A stretch of DNA of 64,000 nucleotides from Streptomyces bacillaris (GCF_003268675.1 NZ_CP029378.1:5828001-5892000), one strand, 5' to 3'. Shown: positions 32,292-41,334, numbered from the stretch's first letter. Made by a program: numbers and translations. Notes: generated by a model not told the origin, from the sequence alone.

Positions 32292-33821
32292 ATGACCGAG
32301 AACACCGTCCCTGCCGCAGGTGTGGTCCGCCCCGGAGACGAGGCCTACGAGGCACTGTCCGTACGGGGCCTGAACAAGCGCTTCACCGCCGAGCCGGAGA
32401 AGTTCCAGGTCGTCACCACCACCGAGCAGGTCGTGGACGCGGTGCGCGAGGCGGTCTGGGAGGGCAAGCGCATAGCCGTCCGCAGCGGCGGCCACGGCTA
32501 CGAGAACGTGGTGGGCGACCCCGCCGTCCAGGTGGTCATCGACCTGGGCGGGATGCGCGAGGTCTCCTTCGACCCCGAGCGCAAGGCGTTCGCCGTCGGA
32601 CCCGGTGTCCGTACGGCGGAGCTGTACCGGGCCCTGTACGAGGGATGGGGCGTCGCCCTCCCCGCCGGTGACAGCGCCACCGTCGGCCTGGGCGGCCACG
32701 CGGCCGGTGGCGGCTTCGGCTCCCTGAGCCGCCGCGAGGGCCTGGCCGTGGACCACCTGCTGGCCGTGGAAGTCGTCGTGGTCGACCCCTCCGGCGAGGT
32801 CCGCGCGGTCGTTGCCACCCGCGACCCGGAGGACCCGCACCACGACCTGTGGTGGGCCCACACCGGCGGTGGCGGCGGCAACTTCGGCATCGTCACCCGC
32901 TACTGGTTCCGTTCCCCCGACGCCACGGGCGACGACCCCCGCGAGGCCCTGCCCGAGCCCCCCGCCTCCGTACTGGCGGGCACCGTCCTGTTCAACCGGG
33001 AGTCCCTGGACCGGACGGCCCTGCGCACCCTGACGGGCAACTTCGCCCGCTGGCACGAGGCCAACGGCGCGCCCGGCTCCCCGTACGACTCCCTCTTCGC
33101 CGGTCTCGTCATGTTCGGCCGCCCCCGTACGGGCGACGCCGGCATGGGGGCCGTGGGCTTCGTCCACCTGGACGCCGCCGTGCCCGACGCCGAACGGCTG
33201 CTGGGCGACTACATCGCGGCGCTCACCGAGGGGCTCGGCGACTTCCCGGTCGTGCTGCCCACCGAGACCCTGCCCTGGCTGGAGGCGAAGAAGGCCCTCG
33301 CCGCGGCCCAGGACGCGGAGATCGGCCGGCAGAAGATCAAGTGGGCGTTCCTGCGCACCGGTTACGCCGACGACCAGATCGACACCCTCCACGACTACCT
33401 CGACAGCGAGGACCACAGCAACGACAGCAGCCTGGTGGCGCTCCAGTCCCACGGCGGCCGCATCAACGCGGTGGCGCCCGACGCCACCGCCTCCGCCCAG
33501 CGGGGTGCCGTCATGGGGGCCTTCTTCATGAACACCTGGCAGAACCCGGAGCTGGACGACGCCAACGTCGACTGGATGCGCCGGCTCTTCCGGGACCTGC
33601 ACGCCAAGACCGGCGGGGTCCCGGTGCCGGGGGAGCGGTACGACGGCTGCTACATCAACTTCCCGGACGTGGACGCGGCCGACCCCCGGTGGAACACCTC
33701 GGAGGTCCCCTGGCAGCAGCTCTACTACCAGGGCAACGCCGAGCGGCTGCGCGCGGTCAAGGCCCGGTGGGACGCGCTCGGCGTGTTCCGCCACACCCTG
33801 GCGATCGGTGACCAGGACTGA
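32292..33821 (+). CDS. Berberine-bridge-enzyme-type covalent FAD oxidase
   Basis: A 509-residue FAD-linked oxidase of the PCMH/BBE group. The His that carries 8-alpha-histidyl FAD is in VRSGGHGYEN (about 63-72). The site of the second, cysteinyl linkage reads PAGDSATVGLGGHAAGGGFG (about 126-145) with Ser in place of Cys, so the flavin should be singly linked. A BBE-type C-terminal segment YINFPDVD...WQQLYYQGN ends the protein. Such enzymes perform oxidative couplings or ring closures using O2; coupling of aminophenols derived from 3-hydroxyanthranilate is a reasonable but unproven role. ATG at 32292 follows GAGGAACGGC. Confidence 0.85.
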   Translation: MTENTVPAAGVVRPGDEAYEALSVRGLNKRFTAEPEKFQVVTTTEQVVDAVREAVWEGKRIAVRSGGHGYENVVGDPAVQVVIDLGGMREVSFDPERKAFAVGPGVRTAELYRALYEGWGVALPAGDSATVGLGGHAAGGGFGSLSRREGLAVDHLLAVEVVVVDPSGEVRAVVATRDPEDPHHDLWWAHTGGGGGNFGIVTRYWFRSPDATGDDPREALPEPPASVLAGTVLFNRESLDRTALRTLTGNFARWHEANGAPGSPYDSLFAGLVMFGRPRTGDAGMGAVGFVHLDAAVPDAERLLGDYIAALTEGLGDFPVVLPTETLPWLEAKKALAAAQDAEIGRQKIKWAFLRTGYADDQIDTLHDYLDSEDHSNDSSLVALQSHGGRINAVAPDATASAQRGAVMGAFFMNTWQNPELDDANVDWMRRLFRDLHAKTGGVPVPGERYDGCYINFPDVDAADPRWNTSEVPWQQLYYQGNAERLRAVKARWDALGVFRHTLAIGDQD

Positions 33822-33837
33822 CGCCTCCCCGGTGTGC

Positions 33838-33865
33838 GGCCGGCCGGTCCGGGGACCGGCCGGCC
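33838..33865 (+). terminator. Tight 13-bp hairpin terminator after the FAD oxidase
   Basis: GGCCGGCCGGTCC and GGACCGGCCGGCC pair perfectly around only two bases. Confidence 0.7.
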
Positions 33866-34058
33866 CGCCGGAAGGTCCGTACTTGACGTGACCACAACGA
33901 GCGAAAACGTCGCTTCCAGCCACCCACCGTTCTATTTCGGACTCTCTGCGGTCTCATGATCGGGAAGTGGCCCCTGTGCACGAGAATTCTGTCCGTCCAC
34001 AGCCGGGGAGCGATCCTCCGATCCGGGGACAAGGACGGCCTGGGGCGGGCCGCCCGCG

Positions 34059-34090
34059 GGACAGAACCACCTGAGGACAGAACGACCTGA
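34059..34090 (+). repeat. Tandem 16-bp direct repeat upstream of the SARP gene
   Basis: GGACAGAACCACCTGA (34059-34074) is followed directly by GGACAGAACGACCTGA (34075-34090), one mismatch in 16. Confidence 0.8.
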
Positions 34091-34091
34091 C

Positions 34092-34107
34092 GCGGACACG
34101 TGTCCGC
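34092..34107. promoter_or_regulatory. Perfect 16-bp palindrome, candidate operator of the SARP gene
   Basis: GCGGACACGTGTCCGC is a perfect inverted repeat centred on CACGTG, 53 bp upstream of the SARP start codon and directly after the tandem 16-mers. It fits a site for a homodimeric regulator; the protein is unknown. Confidence 0.5.
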
Positions 34108-34159
34108 AGCGGACTGCTCGTCGTGCGACCAGAGCCAAACCACAGGTAAGGACGTCGTA

Positions 34160-36088
34160 ATGCCGCACTTTGCCCTTCTCGGACCGATGGAAATACGCGT
34201 GAACGGTGAGCTGCGGACACCCAGCGCGCCCATGGCCCGCCGGGTCCTCGCTCTGCTCCTCGCCCATGCGGACCGTGTCGTCCCCATGGAGCTGCTGATC
34301 GACGAGCTGTGGGGCGAGGAGCCGCCCAAGAAGGCACGCAAGACCGTGCAGACCTACATCTACCAGCTCCGCAAGGCCCTCTGCGACGAGGGGTCCGGCC
34401 AGAGCCAGGAGCTGGTGGAGACCCATCCGCACGGCTACCGGCTCCCGCTCCAGGGCTGCCGGCTGGACGTACGGGAGTTCCAGAACCTGCTGCGCGAGGG
34501 GCGCGAGGCGCTCACCCGGGGCCGGGCGAGCGAGGGCGCCGCACTCCTGCGCCGCGGCCTGGAGCTGTGGCGCGGCGCGCCGCTGGAGGACGTGGAGAGC
34601 GGGCCCCTGCTGGCCGCCCAGACCGCACGGCTGGAGCGGCTCAAGATCCAGGCGCTGGAGCAGCGCATCGCGGCGGACCTGGCCCTCGGCGGCAACCAGT
34701 CCCTGCTGGAGGAGATCCGGGACCTGACCCACCAGTACCCCCTGCACGAGGAGTTCTGCGCCCAGCTCATGACGGCCGCCAAGCGCTGCGGCCAGCGGGG
34801 CGAGGCCCTCTCCGCCTACGCCCGGCTGCGCCGGGCCATGGCCGAGCAACTGGGCCTGGAGCCCTCCACCCGGCTGCGGGAACTCCAGGAGCGGGTGCTC
34901 GCCGGACACGACGAGCAGACCCACGTCCCCGCCCGCGCCGGAGCCGCTGGTGCCCCCTTCCAACTCCCTCCGGCCATCGGTGACTTCGTCGGCCGCCGGG
35001 ACGAGCTGGAGCGCATCGAGCGCGCCGTGCGCGAGACCGGACCCGTCCCGGGGGTCCGGATCGTGACGGTGACCGGGGCGCCCGGCATGGGCAAGACGCA
35101 GATCGCGCTCCAGGTGGCCCACCGGCTGCGCAAGGACTTCCCCGACGGGCAGCTCAAGGCGAGCCTGCACATGGAGGACGGCACGGCCCAGCCCCCGGCC
35201 GAGACGCTCAAGGAACTGCTGGCCGCCGTCGGCCACGACCGGCGCTCCCTGCCGGAGCGCACCGACGACCTGGCCCGGATGTTCCGCAGCTGGGCGGCCG
35301 GCCGCCGTTTCCTCCTGCTGCTGGACGACGCGGCGGGCAGCGAGGCGGTGCTGCCCCTGCTGCCCGCGGGCGTGGACAACGCGGTCATCGTCACCTCCCG
35401 CTGGCGGATGATCGGCCTGCCGGGGGCGGTGACCTCCGTGGAGGTGGGGCTGCTGCCCGAGGCCGACGGGCGGCGGCTGCTGGCCCAGGTGGTCGGCGCC
35501 GACCGGACGGCCCGGGAACCCGAGGCCGCGGCCGCCATCGTGGCCGGGTGCGAGGGGATGCCCACCGCCATCCGTGCCATCGGCAGCCGGATCACCGCCT
35601 GGCCCGGCCACAGCCTCGCGGACTTCGCCGCCCGGCTGAAGGACGAGGGGGGCCGCCTGGAGGAGCTGAGCAGCCCGCACCTGGACGTCCGCCGCTATCT
35701 GGTCGGGGCCGCCGACCGGCTCCCGTACGCCGCCCGGGAGGTGCTGGCGGAGATCAGCAGCGCGGGCGACGCGGATGTCACCGTCACCGACCTCGCCCAT
35801 GTCCTGCACCGGTCGGTGCCCTCGATCGAGCACTCGGTGGAGCTGCTGACGGCCCACCGCGTGCTCACCCCCGTGGTGCAGAACGGCAGCCACGTCCTCC
35901 GTATCCCGCCCCTGATGCGCCTCGCCTTCGCCCGCGAGGGCCAGGCCCGCACCGGCGACCCGTTAGTCAAGGAGGTCACCATCCACGACAGTCGGTGTCC
36001 GTACGCCGCGCAGGTCTGCTCCTGCCCCCTCGCGCGGAGCGCGCTCCGCTCGGAGAACCTGCACCTGCGGGCCGCGCCCGCCTGCTGA
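34160..36088 (+). CDS. SARP-family transcriptional activator with an NB-ARC domain
   Basis: A 642-residue AfsR/SARP regulator. The OmpR-like winged helix occupies about residues 10-95 (LLIDELWGEEPPKKARKTVQ), the bacterial transcriptional activator domain about 100-245 (REFQNLLREGREAL through LGLEPSTRLRELQERVL), and an ATPase domain follows with P-loop VTGAPGMGKTQIAL (about 303-316). It is shorter than AfsR and lacks the usual C-terminal TPR array; instead it ends in a Cys-containing tail (CPYAAQVCSCPLA) that has no clear parallel. SARPs activate antibiotic clusters, so the aromatic cluster next door is the obvious target. ATG at 34160 follows AAGGACG; an earlier ATG at 34100 overlaps the palindrome region. 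Confidence 0.88.
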   Translation: MPHFALLGPMEIRVNGELRTPSAPMARRVLALLLAHADRVVPMELLIDELWGEEPPKKARKTVQTYIYQLRKALCDEGSGQSQELVETHPHGYRLPLQGCRLDVREFQNLLREGREALTRGRASEGAALLRRGLELWRGAPLEDVESGPLLAAQTARLERLKIQALEQRIAADLALGGNQSLLEEIRDLTHQYPLHEEFCAQLMTAAKRCGQRGEALSAYARLRRAMAEQLGLEPSTRLRELQERVLAGHDEQTHVPARAGAAGAPFQLPPAIGDFVGRRDELERIERAVRETGPVPGVRIVTVTGAPGMGKTQIALQVAHRLRKDFPDGQLKASLHMEDGTAQPPAETLKELLAAVGHDRRSLPERTDDLARMFRSWAAGRRFLLLLDDAAGSEAVLPLLPAGVDNAVIVTSRWRMIGLPGAVTSVEVGLLPEADGRRLLAQVVGADRTAREPEAAAAIVAGCEGMPTAIRAIGSRITAWPGHSLADFAARLKDEGGRLEELSSPHLDVRRYLVGAADRLPYAAREVLAEISSAGDADVTVTDLAHVLHRSVPSIEHSVELLTAHRVLTPVVQNGSHVLRIPPLMRLAFAREGQARTGDPLVKEVTIHDSRCPYAAQVCSCPLARSALRSENLHLRAAPAC

Positions 36089-36129
36089 AGCGCCCCGGTC
36101 CCGCACCGGGCCCGTGGGTTCCGTCTTGG

Positions 36130-36143
36130 TGAAACGTGTTCTA
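36130..36143. promoter_or_regulatory. KstR-type operator upstream of the fused acyl-CoA dehydrogenase
   Basis: TGAAACGTGTTCTA matches TNNAACNNGTTNNA exactly. It abuts a TACTCT -10 box (36142-36147) and lies 41 bp before the ATG at 36184, an ideal repression position. Confidence 0.7.
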
Positions 36144-36183
36144 CTCTTGCGCCGTTCCAGTGGCTGCGACCGGCGGGGAACCC

Positions 36184-38418
36184 ATGGGCATCGGCACGGA
36201 CAGCGGTACGGCGATCGGTACGGGAACCGGCGTCGGCATCACCGAGGAACACCGCGCACTGGCCCGCTCCGTACGCGGGTGGCTCGCCCGGACCGTCCCG
36301 CCCGGCGAGGCCCGCGCACTCCTCGACACACCGGCCCCGGCCGCACCCGGAGCGCGCCCCAAGCACTGGGCGGCGCTCGCCGCACAGGGGTTGACCGGCA
36401 TCCAGCTGCCCGAGGAGTACGGGGGCGGGGGCGGCGGAATCCTGGACCTCGCGGTGGTCCTGGAGGAGGCGGCCCACGGCTCGCTGCCCGGCCCGTACCT
36501 CGCGACCGTACTCGTGGGCGCGGTGCTGGCACGCACCCCCGGCCCCGCGACCGGCGACACGCTCCGGGCCATCGCCGCCGGGGAACGTACCGCCGCCCTC
36601 GCCCTCACCCCCGGCACCCTCACCGCCACCCCCACCGCGACCGGCCACCGCCTCGACGGCACCGCCCCGCCCGCCCTCTCCGCCGACGCCGCCGACCTGC
36701 TGCTCCTCCCCGCCGCCACCCCCACCGGCGAGCGCTGGTTCCTCGTGGACGCCGGGACGGAAGGGCTCACCGTGCGCCCGCACCGCAGCGTCGACCCCAC
36801 CCGGCCCACGGCACAGGTGCGGGCCGACGCCGTCCCCGTACCGGCCCACCGGACCCTGCCCATCGCATCCGCCCTCGTCCGCGACCTGGCCGCCGTCCTC
36901 CTCGCCGCCGACGCCTGCGGGACCGCCGCCCGCTGTCTGTGCACGGCCGTCGAACACGCCCGCGTACGGGAGCAGTTCGGGCGGCCCATCGGCGCGTTCC
37001 AGGCGGTCAAGCACCTCTGCGCCGACATGCTCGTCCGCCTCGAACAGGCCCGCGCCCTCACCTGGGACGCCGCCCGCGCCGCCGACGAGGAGTCCGGGGA
37101 CGGGGCGCGTGGGCTCACCGCCGCCCTCGCCGCCGCCACCGCACCGGAGGCCGCGTACACCTGCGCCAAGGACACCATCCAGATCCTCGGCGGCACCGGT
37201 TTCACCTGGGAGCACGACGCCCACCTCTGGTTACGCCGGGCCGTCCTCGCCCGCCAGCTCCTCGGGACCGCCGACGCCCACCTGCTGCGCGCCGCCCGCC
37301 TCGCCGCGGCCGGCGCCCGCCGCGAACTCACCCTGGAACTCCCGCCCGAGGCCGCCCGCCACCGCGCCGAGGCCCGCTCCCACCTCACCGCCGCCCGTGG
37401 CCTGCCGCCCCGCGAGGCCCGCCGCGCCCTCGCCCCCACCGGCTATGCGGCCCCGCACCTCCCGCCCCCGTACGGCTTGGGCGCGGGGCCCGTACAACAA
37501 CTGGCGATCCAGCAGGAGCTGGCCGAGCAGTCCATCCGGCTCAGCGACCTCTCCGTCGCCACCTGGGTGGTGCCGTCCCTGATCGCGTACGGGACCGAGG
37601 CGCAGCGCGAGCGCTATCTCCCCGCCACCCTGCGCGGCGACCTCCAGTGGTGCCAGCTCTTCTCCGAACCCGACGCCGGCTCCGACCTGGCCGCCCTGCG
37701 CACCCGTGCCGTACGGACCGGGGAGGGCTGGCGGATCACCGGGCAGAAGGTCTGGACGAGCGCCGCCCGCACCGCCGACCACGGCATCCTGCTCGCCCGC
37801 ACCGACCCCGACGCGCCCAGGCACCGGGGGCTCACCTACTTCCTGGTCGACATGAAGAAGGCCCGGGGCATCGGCATCCGCCCGCTGCGGGAGATCACCG
37901 GTGAATCCCTCTTCAACGAGGTCCACTTCGACGACGTGCTCCTGCCGCCCGACGCCGTCGTGGGCGAGGTCGGCGGCGGCTGGCGCGTCGCCCGCAACAC
38001 GCTCGGCAACGAACGCGTCCACATGGCCGACCAGTTGACCTTCGATACCGGCCTCGAAGCGCTGATCGCCCGCTCGGCGGAGACCGACGACGCGACCCGT
38101 ACCCGGATCGGCGCCCTCGCCGCCGAGGCGCACGCCCTCGCCTGCATCGGCCTGCGCACCACGCTCCGCCAGGTCTCCGGCCTCGAACCGGGCGCCGGGG
38201 CCTCGGTGCGCAAGCTCGTCCAGACCGCCCACCAGCAGAAGGTCGCGGAGCTCACCCTCGAACTCCTCGGCCCGGACGGGGCGGTGGCCGAACCGGAGGC
38301 GGGGGAGCGGGCGCTGCACGGCTTCCTGATGTCCCGCTGTCTGACCATCGCGGGCGGCACCACCCAGATCCAACTGAACGTCGTCGCCGAGCGCATCCTC
38401 GGCCTGCCCCGGGACTGA
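36184..38418 (+). CDS. fadE34: Fused double acyl-CoA dehydrogenase, FadE34/ChsE3-like
   Basis: A 744-residue protein made of two acyl-CoA dehydrogenase modules in tandem (about 15-345 and 375-744), the layout of mycobacterial FadE34. The first module looks degenerate for catalysis but keeps REQFGRPIGAFQAVKH (about 262-277) and ILGGTGFTWEHD. The second has the FAD/acyl motifs WCQLFSEPDAGSDLA (about 488-502), GQKVWTSAAR and the C-terminal IAGGTTQIQLN. Such enzymes introduce the 2,3-double bond into steroid side-chain CoA esters. ATG at 36184 after GGGGAA is chosen because the upstream GTG at 36136 lies inside the operator. A thiolase gene follows 25 bp on. Confidence 0.83.
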   Translation: MGIGTDSGTAIGTGTGVGITEEHRALARSVRGWLARTVPPGEARALLDTPAPAAPGARPKHWAALAAQGLTGIQLPEEYGGGGGGILDLAVVLEEAAHGSLPGPYLATVLVGAVLARTPGPATGDTLRAIAAGERTAALALTPGTLTATPTATGHRLDGTAPPALSADAADLLLLPAATPTGERWFLVDAGTEGLTVRPHRSVDPTRPTAQVRADAVPVPAHRTLPIASALVRDLAAVLLAADACGTAARCLCTAVEHARVREQFGRPIGAFQAVKHLCADMLVRLEQARALTWDAARAADEESGDGARGLTAALAAATAPEAAYTCAKDTIQILGGTGFTWEHDAHLWLRRAVLARQLLGTADAHLLRAARLAAAGARRELTLELPPEAARHRAEARSHLTAARGLPPREARRALAPTGYAAPHLPPPYGLGAGPVQQLAIQQELAEQSIRLSDLSVATWVVPSLIAYGTEAQRERYLPATLRGDLQWCQLFSEPDAGSDLAALRTRAVRTGEGWRITGQKVWTSAARTADHGILLARTDPDAPRHRGLTYFLVDMKKARGIGIRPLREITGESLFNEVHFDDVLLPPDAVVGEVGGGWRVARNTLGNERVHMADQLTFDTGLEALIARSAETDDATRTRIGALAAEAHALACIGLRTTLRQVSGLEPGAGASVRKLVQTAHQQKVAELTLELLGPDGAVAEPEAGERALHGFLMSRCLTIAGGTTQIQLNVVAERILGLPRD

Positions 38419-38443
38419 CCGCAGCAACGCAGAGAGGCTCGGA

Positions 38444-39637
38444 ATGATGAAGGCCTACATCGTCGGCGTCGGCATGACGAAGTTCGAGAAGCCCGAGACC
38501 CGCGACTGGAGTTACGGGGACATGGTCCGCGAGGCGGGCACGGCAGCGCTGGAGGACGCGGGGGTCCGCTACGACCAGGTCGAACAGGTCCCCGTCGGCT
38601 ACTGCTTCCAGCCCTCCACCGCCGGACAGCGGGCCGTCTACGGGCTGGGGCTCACCGGCGTCCCCGTCTACAACGTCAACAACAACTGCGCCACCGGCTC
38701 CACCGCCCTGATGCTGGCCCGGCAGTTCGTGGCGGGCGGCGGCAGCGACTGCGTGCTGGCGGTCGGCTTCGAGAAGATGGCCCGCGGCTCGCTGGGCCGC
38801 TCCGGGGGCTCCGGGAGCGACTTCGCGGCCTCGCCCGTCGCCCGGCACTACGGGATCATGGCCGCCGCCCACGGCTTCACCGACGCCCCGCCCACCGCCC
38901 AGATCTTCGGCAACGCGGCCCGCGAGCACATGGAGCGGTACGGGACCACACCCGCACAGCTCGCGGCCGTCGGAGCCAAGAACCACCGGCACTCGGTGAA
39001 CAACCCCTACGCCCAGTTCCAGGACCCGTACACGGTGGAGGAGGTCCTCGCCGCCCGTACCGTCCACGCCCCGCTCACCAAGCTCCAGTGCTCACCCACC
39101 TCCGACGGTGCGGCGGCGGCCGTGGTCGTCTCCGAGCGGTTCGTGGAGCGCCAGGGCCTGGGGGAGCGGGCCGTGGAGATCGCCGCCCAGGCCATGACCA
39201 CCGACACCGGGGCCTCCTTCGCCTCCGGCACCTGCATCGACGCGGTCGGCACCCCGATGTCGAGGGCGGCGGCCGGGCAGGTGTACGCGGCCTCCGGCCT
39301 GGGCCCCGGCGACCTCGACGTGATCGAGCTGCACGACTGCTTCTCCGTCAACGAGCTGCTCACCTACGAGGCGCTCGGCCTCTGCGGCGAGGGGGAGTCC
39401 GGCAAGCTCGTGGAGTCCGGGGCGACGACGTACGGCGGGCGGTGGGTGGTGAACCCGTCGGGCGGGCTGATCTCCAAGGGGCACCCGCTCGGCGCGACCG
39501 GCATCGCCCAGGTTGCCGAGCTGACCTGGCAGCTGCGCGGCGAGGCGGGCCCGCGCCAAGTCGCGCGCGCCCGCACGGGGCTCGCCCACAACATCGGGCT
39601 GGGCGGGGCGGCGGTGGTGACGCTGCTGCGGCGGTGA
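38444..39637 (+). CDS. SCP-x-type thiolase (lipid-transfer-protein-like acetyl-CoA acetyltransferase)
   Basis: A 397-residue thiolase-superfamily enzyme of the sterol-carrier-protein-x branch. The nucleophile Cys is in NNNCATGSTALM (about 83-94), IELHDCFSVNE (about 290-300) supplies the His of the active site, and GLISKGHPLGATG (about 341-353) is the C-terminal His loop. It cleaves 3-ketoacyl-CoAs, including branched or steroid side chains. Start MM at 38444 follows AGAGG. It lies in the same unit as the FadE34-like gene, under the KstR-type operator. SCP-x-type enzymes sometimes need a DUF35 partner; none is in the window. Confidence 0.85.
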   Translation: MMKAYIVGVGMTKFEKPETRDWSYGDMVREAGTAALEDAGVRYDQVEQVPVGYCFQPSTAGQRAVYGLGLTGVPVYNVNNNCATGSTALMLARQFVAGGGSDCVLAVGFEKMARGSLGRSGGSGSDFAASPVARHYGIMAAAHGFTDAPPTAQIFGNAAREHMERYGTTPAQLAAVGAKNHRHSVNNPYAQFQDPYTVEEVLAARTVHAPLTKLQCSPTSDGAAAAVVVSERFVERQGLGERAVEIAAQAMTTDTGASFASGTCIDAVGTPMSRAAAGQVYAASGLGPGDLDVIELHDCFSVNELLTYEALGLCGEGESGKLVESGATTYGGRWVVNPSGGLISKGHPLGATGIAQVAELTWQLRGEAGPRQVARARTGLAHNIGLGGAAVVTLLRR

Positions 39638-39653
39638 GACCACGGCGGGGGAG

Positions 39654-39697
39654 GGGGACTTCGGTCCTACGGCCGGCGGGGACCTCGGTCCTAGGAC
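39654..39697 (+). repeat. 16-bp direct repeat with a TCCTAGGA palindrome upstream of the DHA2 exporter
   Basis: GGGGACTTCGGTCCTA (39654-39669) and GGGGACCTCGGTCCTA (39678-39693), 24 bp apart. The second copy runs into the palindrome GTCCTAGGAC (39688-39697), 61 bp before the MFS start. Candidate operator. Confidence 0.55.
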
Positions 39698-39757
39698 GAA
39701 CGTGATCCGAGATCTCCTGCCGATACCCGATGTACGGGGCACGTACTACCTGCGACC

Positions 39758-41263
39758 ATGACCGGCATGGCAGATGTCCCCGCACCCGCGTCCCCCCGTA
39801 CCTCCCGCTCCCGGATACCCACCGGCGCCTGGGCCGTCGTCCTCGCCGCCTGCACGGGCCAGTTCCTCGTCGTCCTCGATGTCTCCGTGGTCAACGTGGC
39901 GCTGCCCTCCATGCGGGCCGACCTGGGGCTGAGCCACAGCGCGCTCCAGTGGGTCGTCAACGCCTACTCGATCGCGTTCGCCGGGTTCATGCTGCTGGGC
40001 GGGCGGGCCGCCGACATCTACGGCCGGAAGCGGATGTTCCTCGTCGGGCTCGGGGTCTTCACCGCCGCCTCCCTCGCGGGCGGCCTCGCCCAGGAGGGGT
40101 GGCAGCTCCTCGCCGCCCGGGCCGCACAGGGCCTCGGGGCCGCCGTCCTTGCCCCCGCCACCCTCACCATCCTGACCGCCGCCGTCCCCGAGGGGCCCGC
40201 CCGGACCAAGGCGATAGCGACCTGGATGGCGGTCGGCGCGGGCGGCGGCGCGGCCGGCGGGCTCATCGGCGGGATCCTCACCGACGCCCTCTCCTGGCGC
40301 TGGGTCCTCCTCATCAACGTCCCCATCGGCGCGCTCGTCCTGGTCGCCGCCGCCCTGTGGATCACCGAGGGCCGGGCGGGCGACCGCCGCCGCATCGACC
40401 TGCTGGGGGCCGTCCTGGCCACCGCGGGCCTCGCCACCGTCGCGTACGGCATCGTCCAGACCGAGGCCGTGGGCTGGACGGCCGCCGCCACCCTGGTCCC
40501 GCTGGTGGCCGGGGTGGCGCTGCTGGGCACGTTCGTGCTGGTCGAGGCGCGGACGGCGGTGCCGCTGGTCCCGCTGCGGGTCTTCGGCGCACGGGCCGTC
40601 TCCTCGGCCAACGTGGCGATGCTCCTCATGGGGTCCGCGACCTTCGCCATGTGGTACTTCATGACCGTCTACGCCCAGAACGTGCTGGGCTACACGCCGT
40701 TGCAGGCCGGTCTCGCCCTGATGCCGACCTCCGCCGCCGTGATCATCGGCTCCAAGATCGCGCCCCGGATCATGGTGCGTACGGGGCCCAAGGCCCTCGC
40801 CGTCGCCGGAGTCCTGATCACCGCCGCCGGGTTCGGCTGGCAGTCCACCATGGGCGTCCACGGTTCCTACCTCACCGCGATCATGTTCCCCGGCATCCTG
40901 ATGATGGCCGGGGCGGGCCTCGCCTCCACCCCGCTGGCCACCCTCGCCACCTCCGGCGCGGCCCCCGGGGACGCCGGACTCGTCTCCGGCCTGGTCAACA
41001 CCTCCCGCACCATGGGCGGCGCGCTCGGCCTCGCGGTGCTCTCCACGGTCGCCGCCGCCCGCACGGCGGGCTCGGTGGACCCGGCGGAGGTCACCGCCGG
41101 ATACGCCTCGGCGTTCCGCACCGCGTGCGGGGTGCTGCTGGTGGGCGTCGTGGTGATGCTGGCCTGGCTGCCGAACCACCGGACATCCCGCGTACGGGAG
41201 GAGCGGGCGGCGGAACCCACGACGGCGGCACAGGCGAAGGCGCAGGCCCAGGAGCGGGTGTGA
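39758..41263 (+). CDS. DHA2-family MFS multidrug transporter (14 helices)
   Basis: A 501-residue transporter with about fourteen hydrophobic segments. GRAADIYGRKRMF (about 84-96, MFS motif A) and VVNVALPSMRADLGLSHSAL (about 44-63, DHA2 N-terminal motif) identify the EmrB/QacA branch. It sits between two KstR-type units but has no KstR box of its own; a separate repeat/palindrome at 39654-39697 may control it. ATG at 39758 lacks a clear ribosome-binding site; an in-frame ATG at 39767 is an alternative. Substrate unknown. Confidence 0.85.
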   Translation: MTGMADVPAPASPRTSRSRIPTGAWAVVLAACTGQFLVVLDVSVVNVALPSMRADLGLSHSALQWVVNAYSIAFAGFMLLGGRAADIYGRKRMFLVGLGVFTAASLAGGLAQEGWQLLAARAAQGLGAAVLAPATLTILTAAVPEGPARTKAIATWMAVGAGGGAAGGLIGGILTDALSWRWVLLINVPIGALVLVAAALWITEGRAGDRRRIDLLGAVLATAGLATVAYGIVQTEAVGWTAAATLVPLVAGVALLGTFVLVEARTAVPLVPLRVFGARAVSSANVAMLLMGSATFAMWYFMTVYAQNVLGYTPLQAGLALMPTSAAVIIGSKIAPRIMVRTGPKALAVAGVLITAAGFGWQSTMGVHGSYLTAIMFPGILMMAGAGLASTPLATLATSGAAPGDAGLVSGLVNTSRTMGGALGLAVLSTVAAARTAGSVDPAEVTAGYASAFRTACGVLLVGVVVMLAWLPNHRTSRVREERAAEPTTAAQAKAQAQERV

Positions 41264-41334
41264 ACCGCCGGATCTGACATGGCGTCAGCACTCTTCCCAA
41301 CTTCCGGGGGCTGCGTTATACATGGGCCATCGGC

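Larger units (their letters stand above)
33822..34159. other. Intergenic control region upstream of the SARP regulator
   Basis: 338 bp without a gene. It holds the terminator of the oxidase (33838-33865), an AT-richer block with CTTGACGTGACC near 33880, a tandem 16-bp repeat (34059-34090), and a perfect 16-bp palindrome (34092-34107) about 50 bp before the SARP start. Confidence 0.55.

Noticed and set aside
38444..39637. Biosynthetic polyketide or fatty-acid ketosynthase
   Set aside because: The NNNCATGS nucleophile context and GHPLGATG loop are those of SCP-x thiolases, and the neighbours are degradative.
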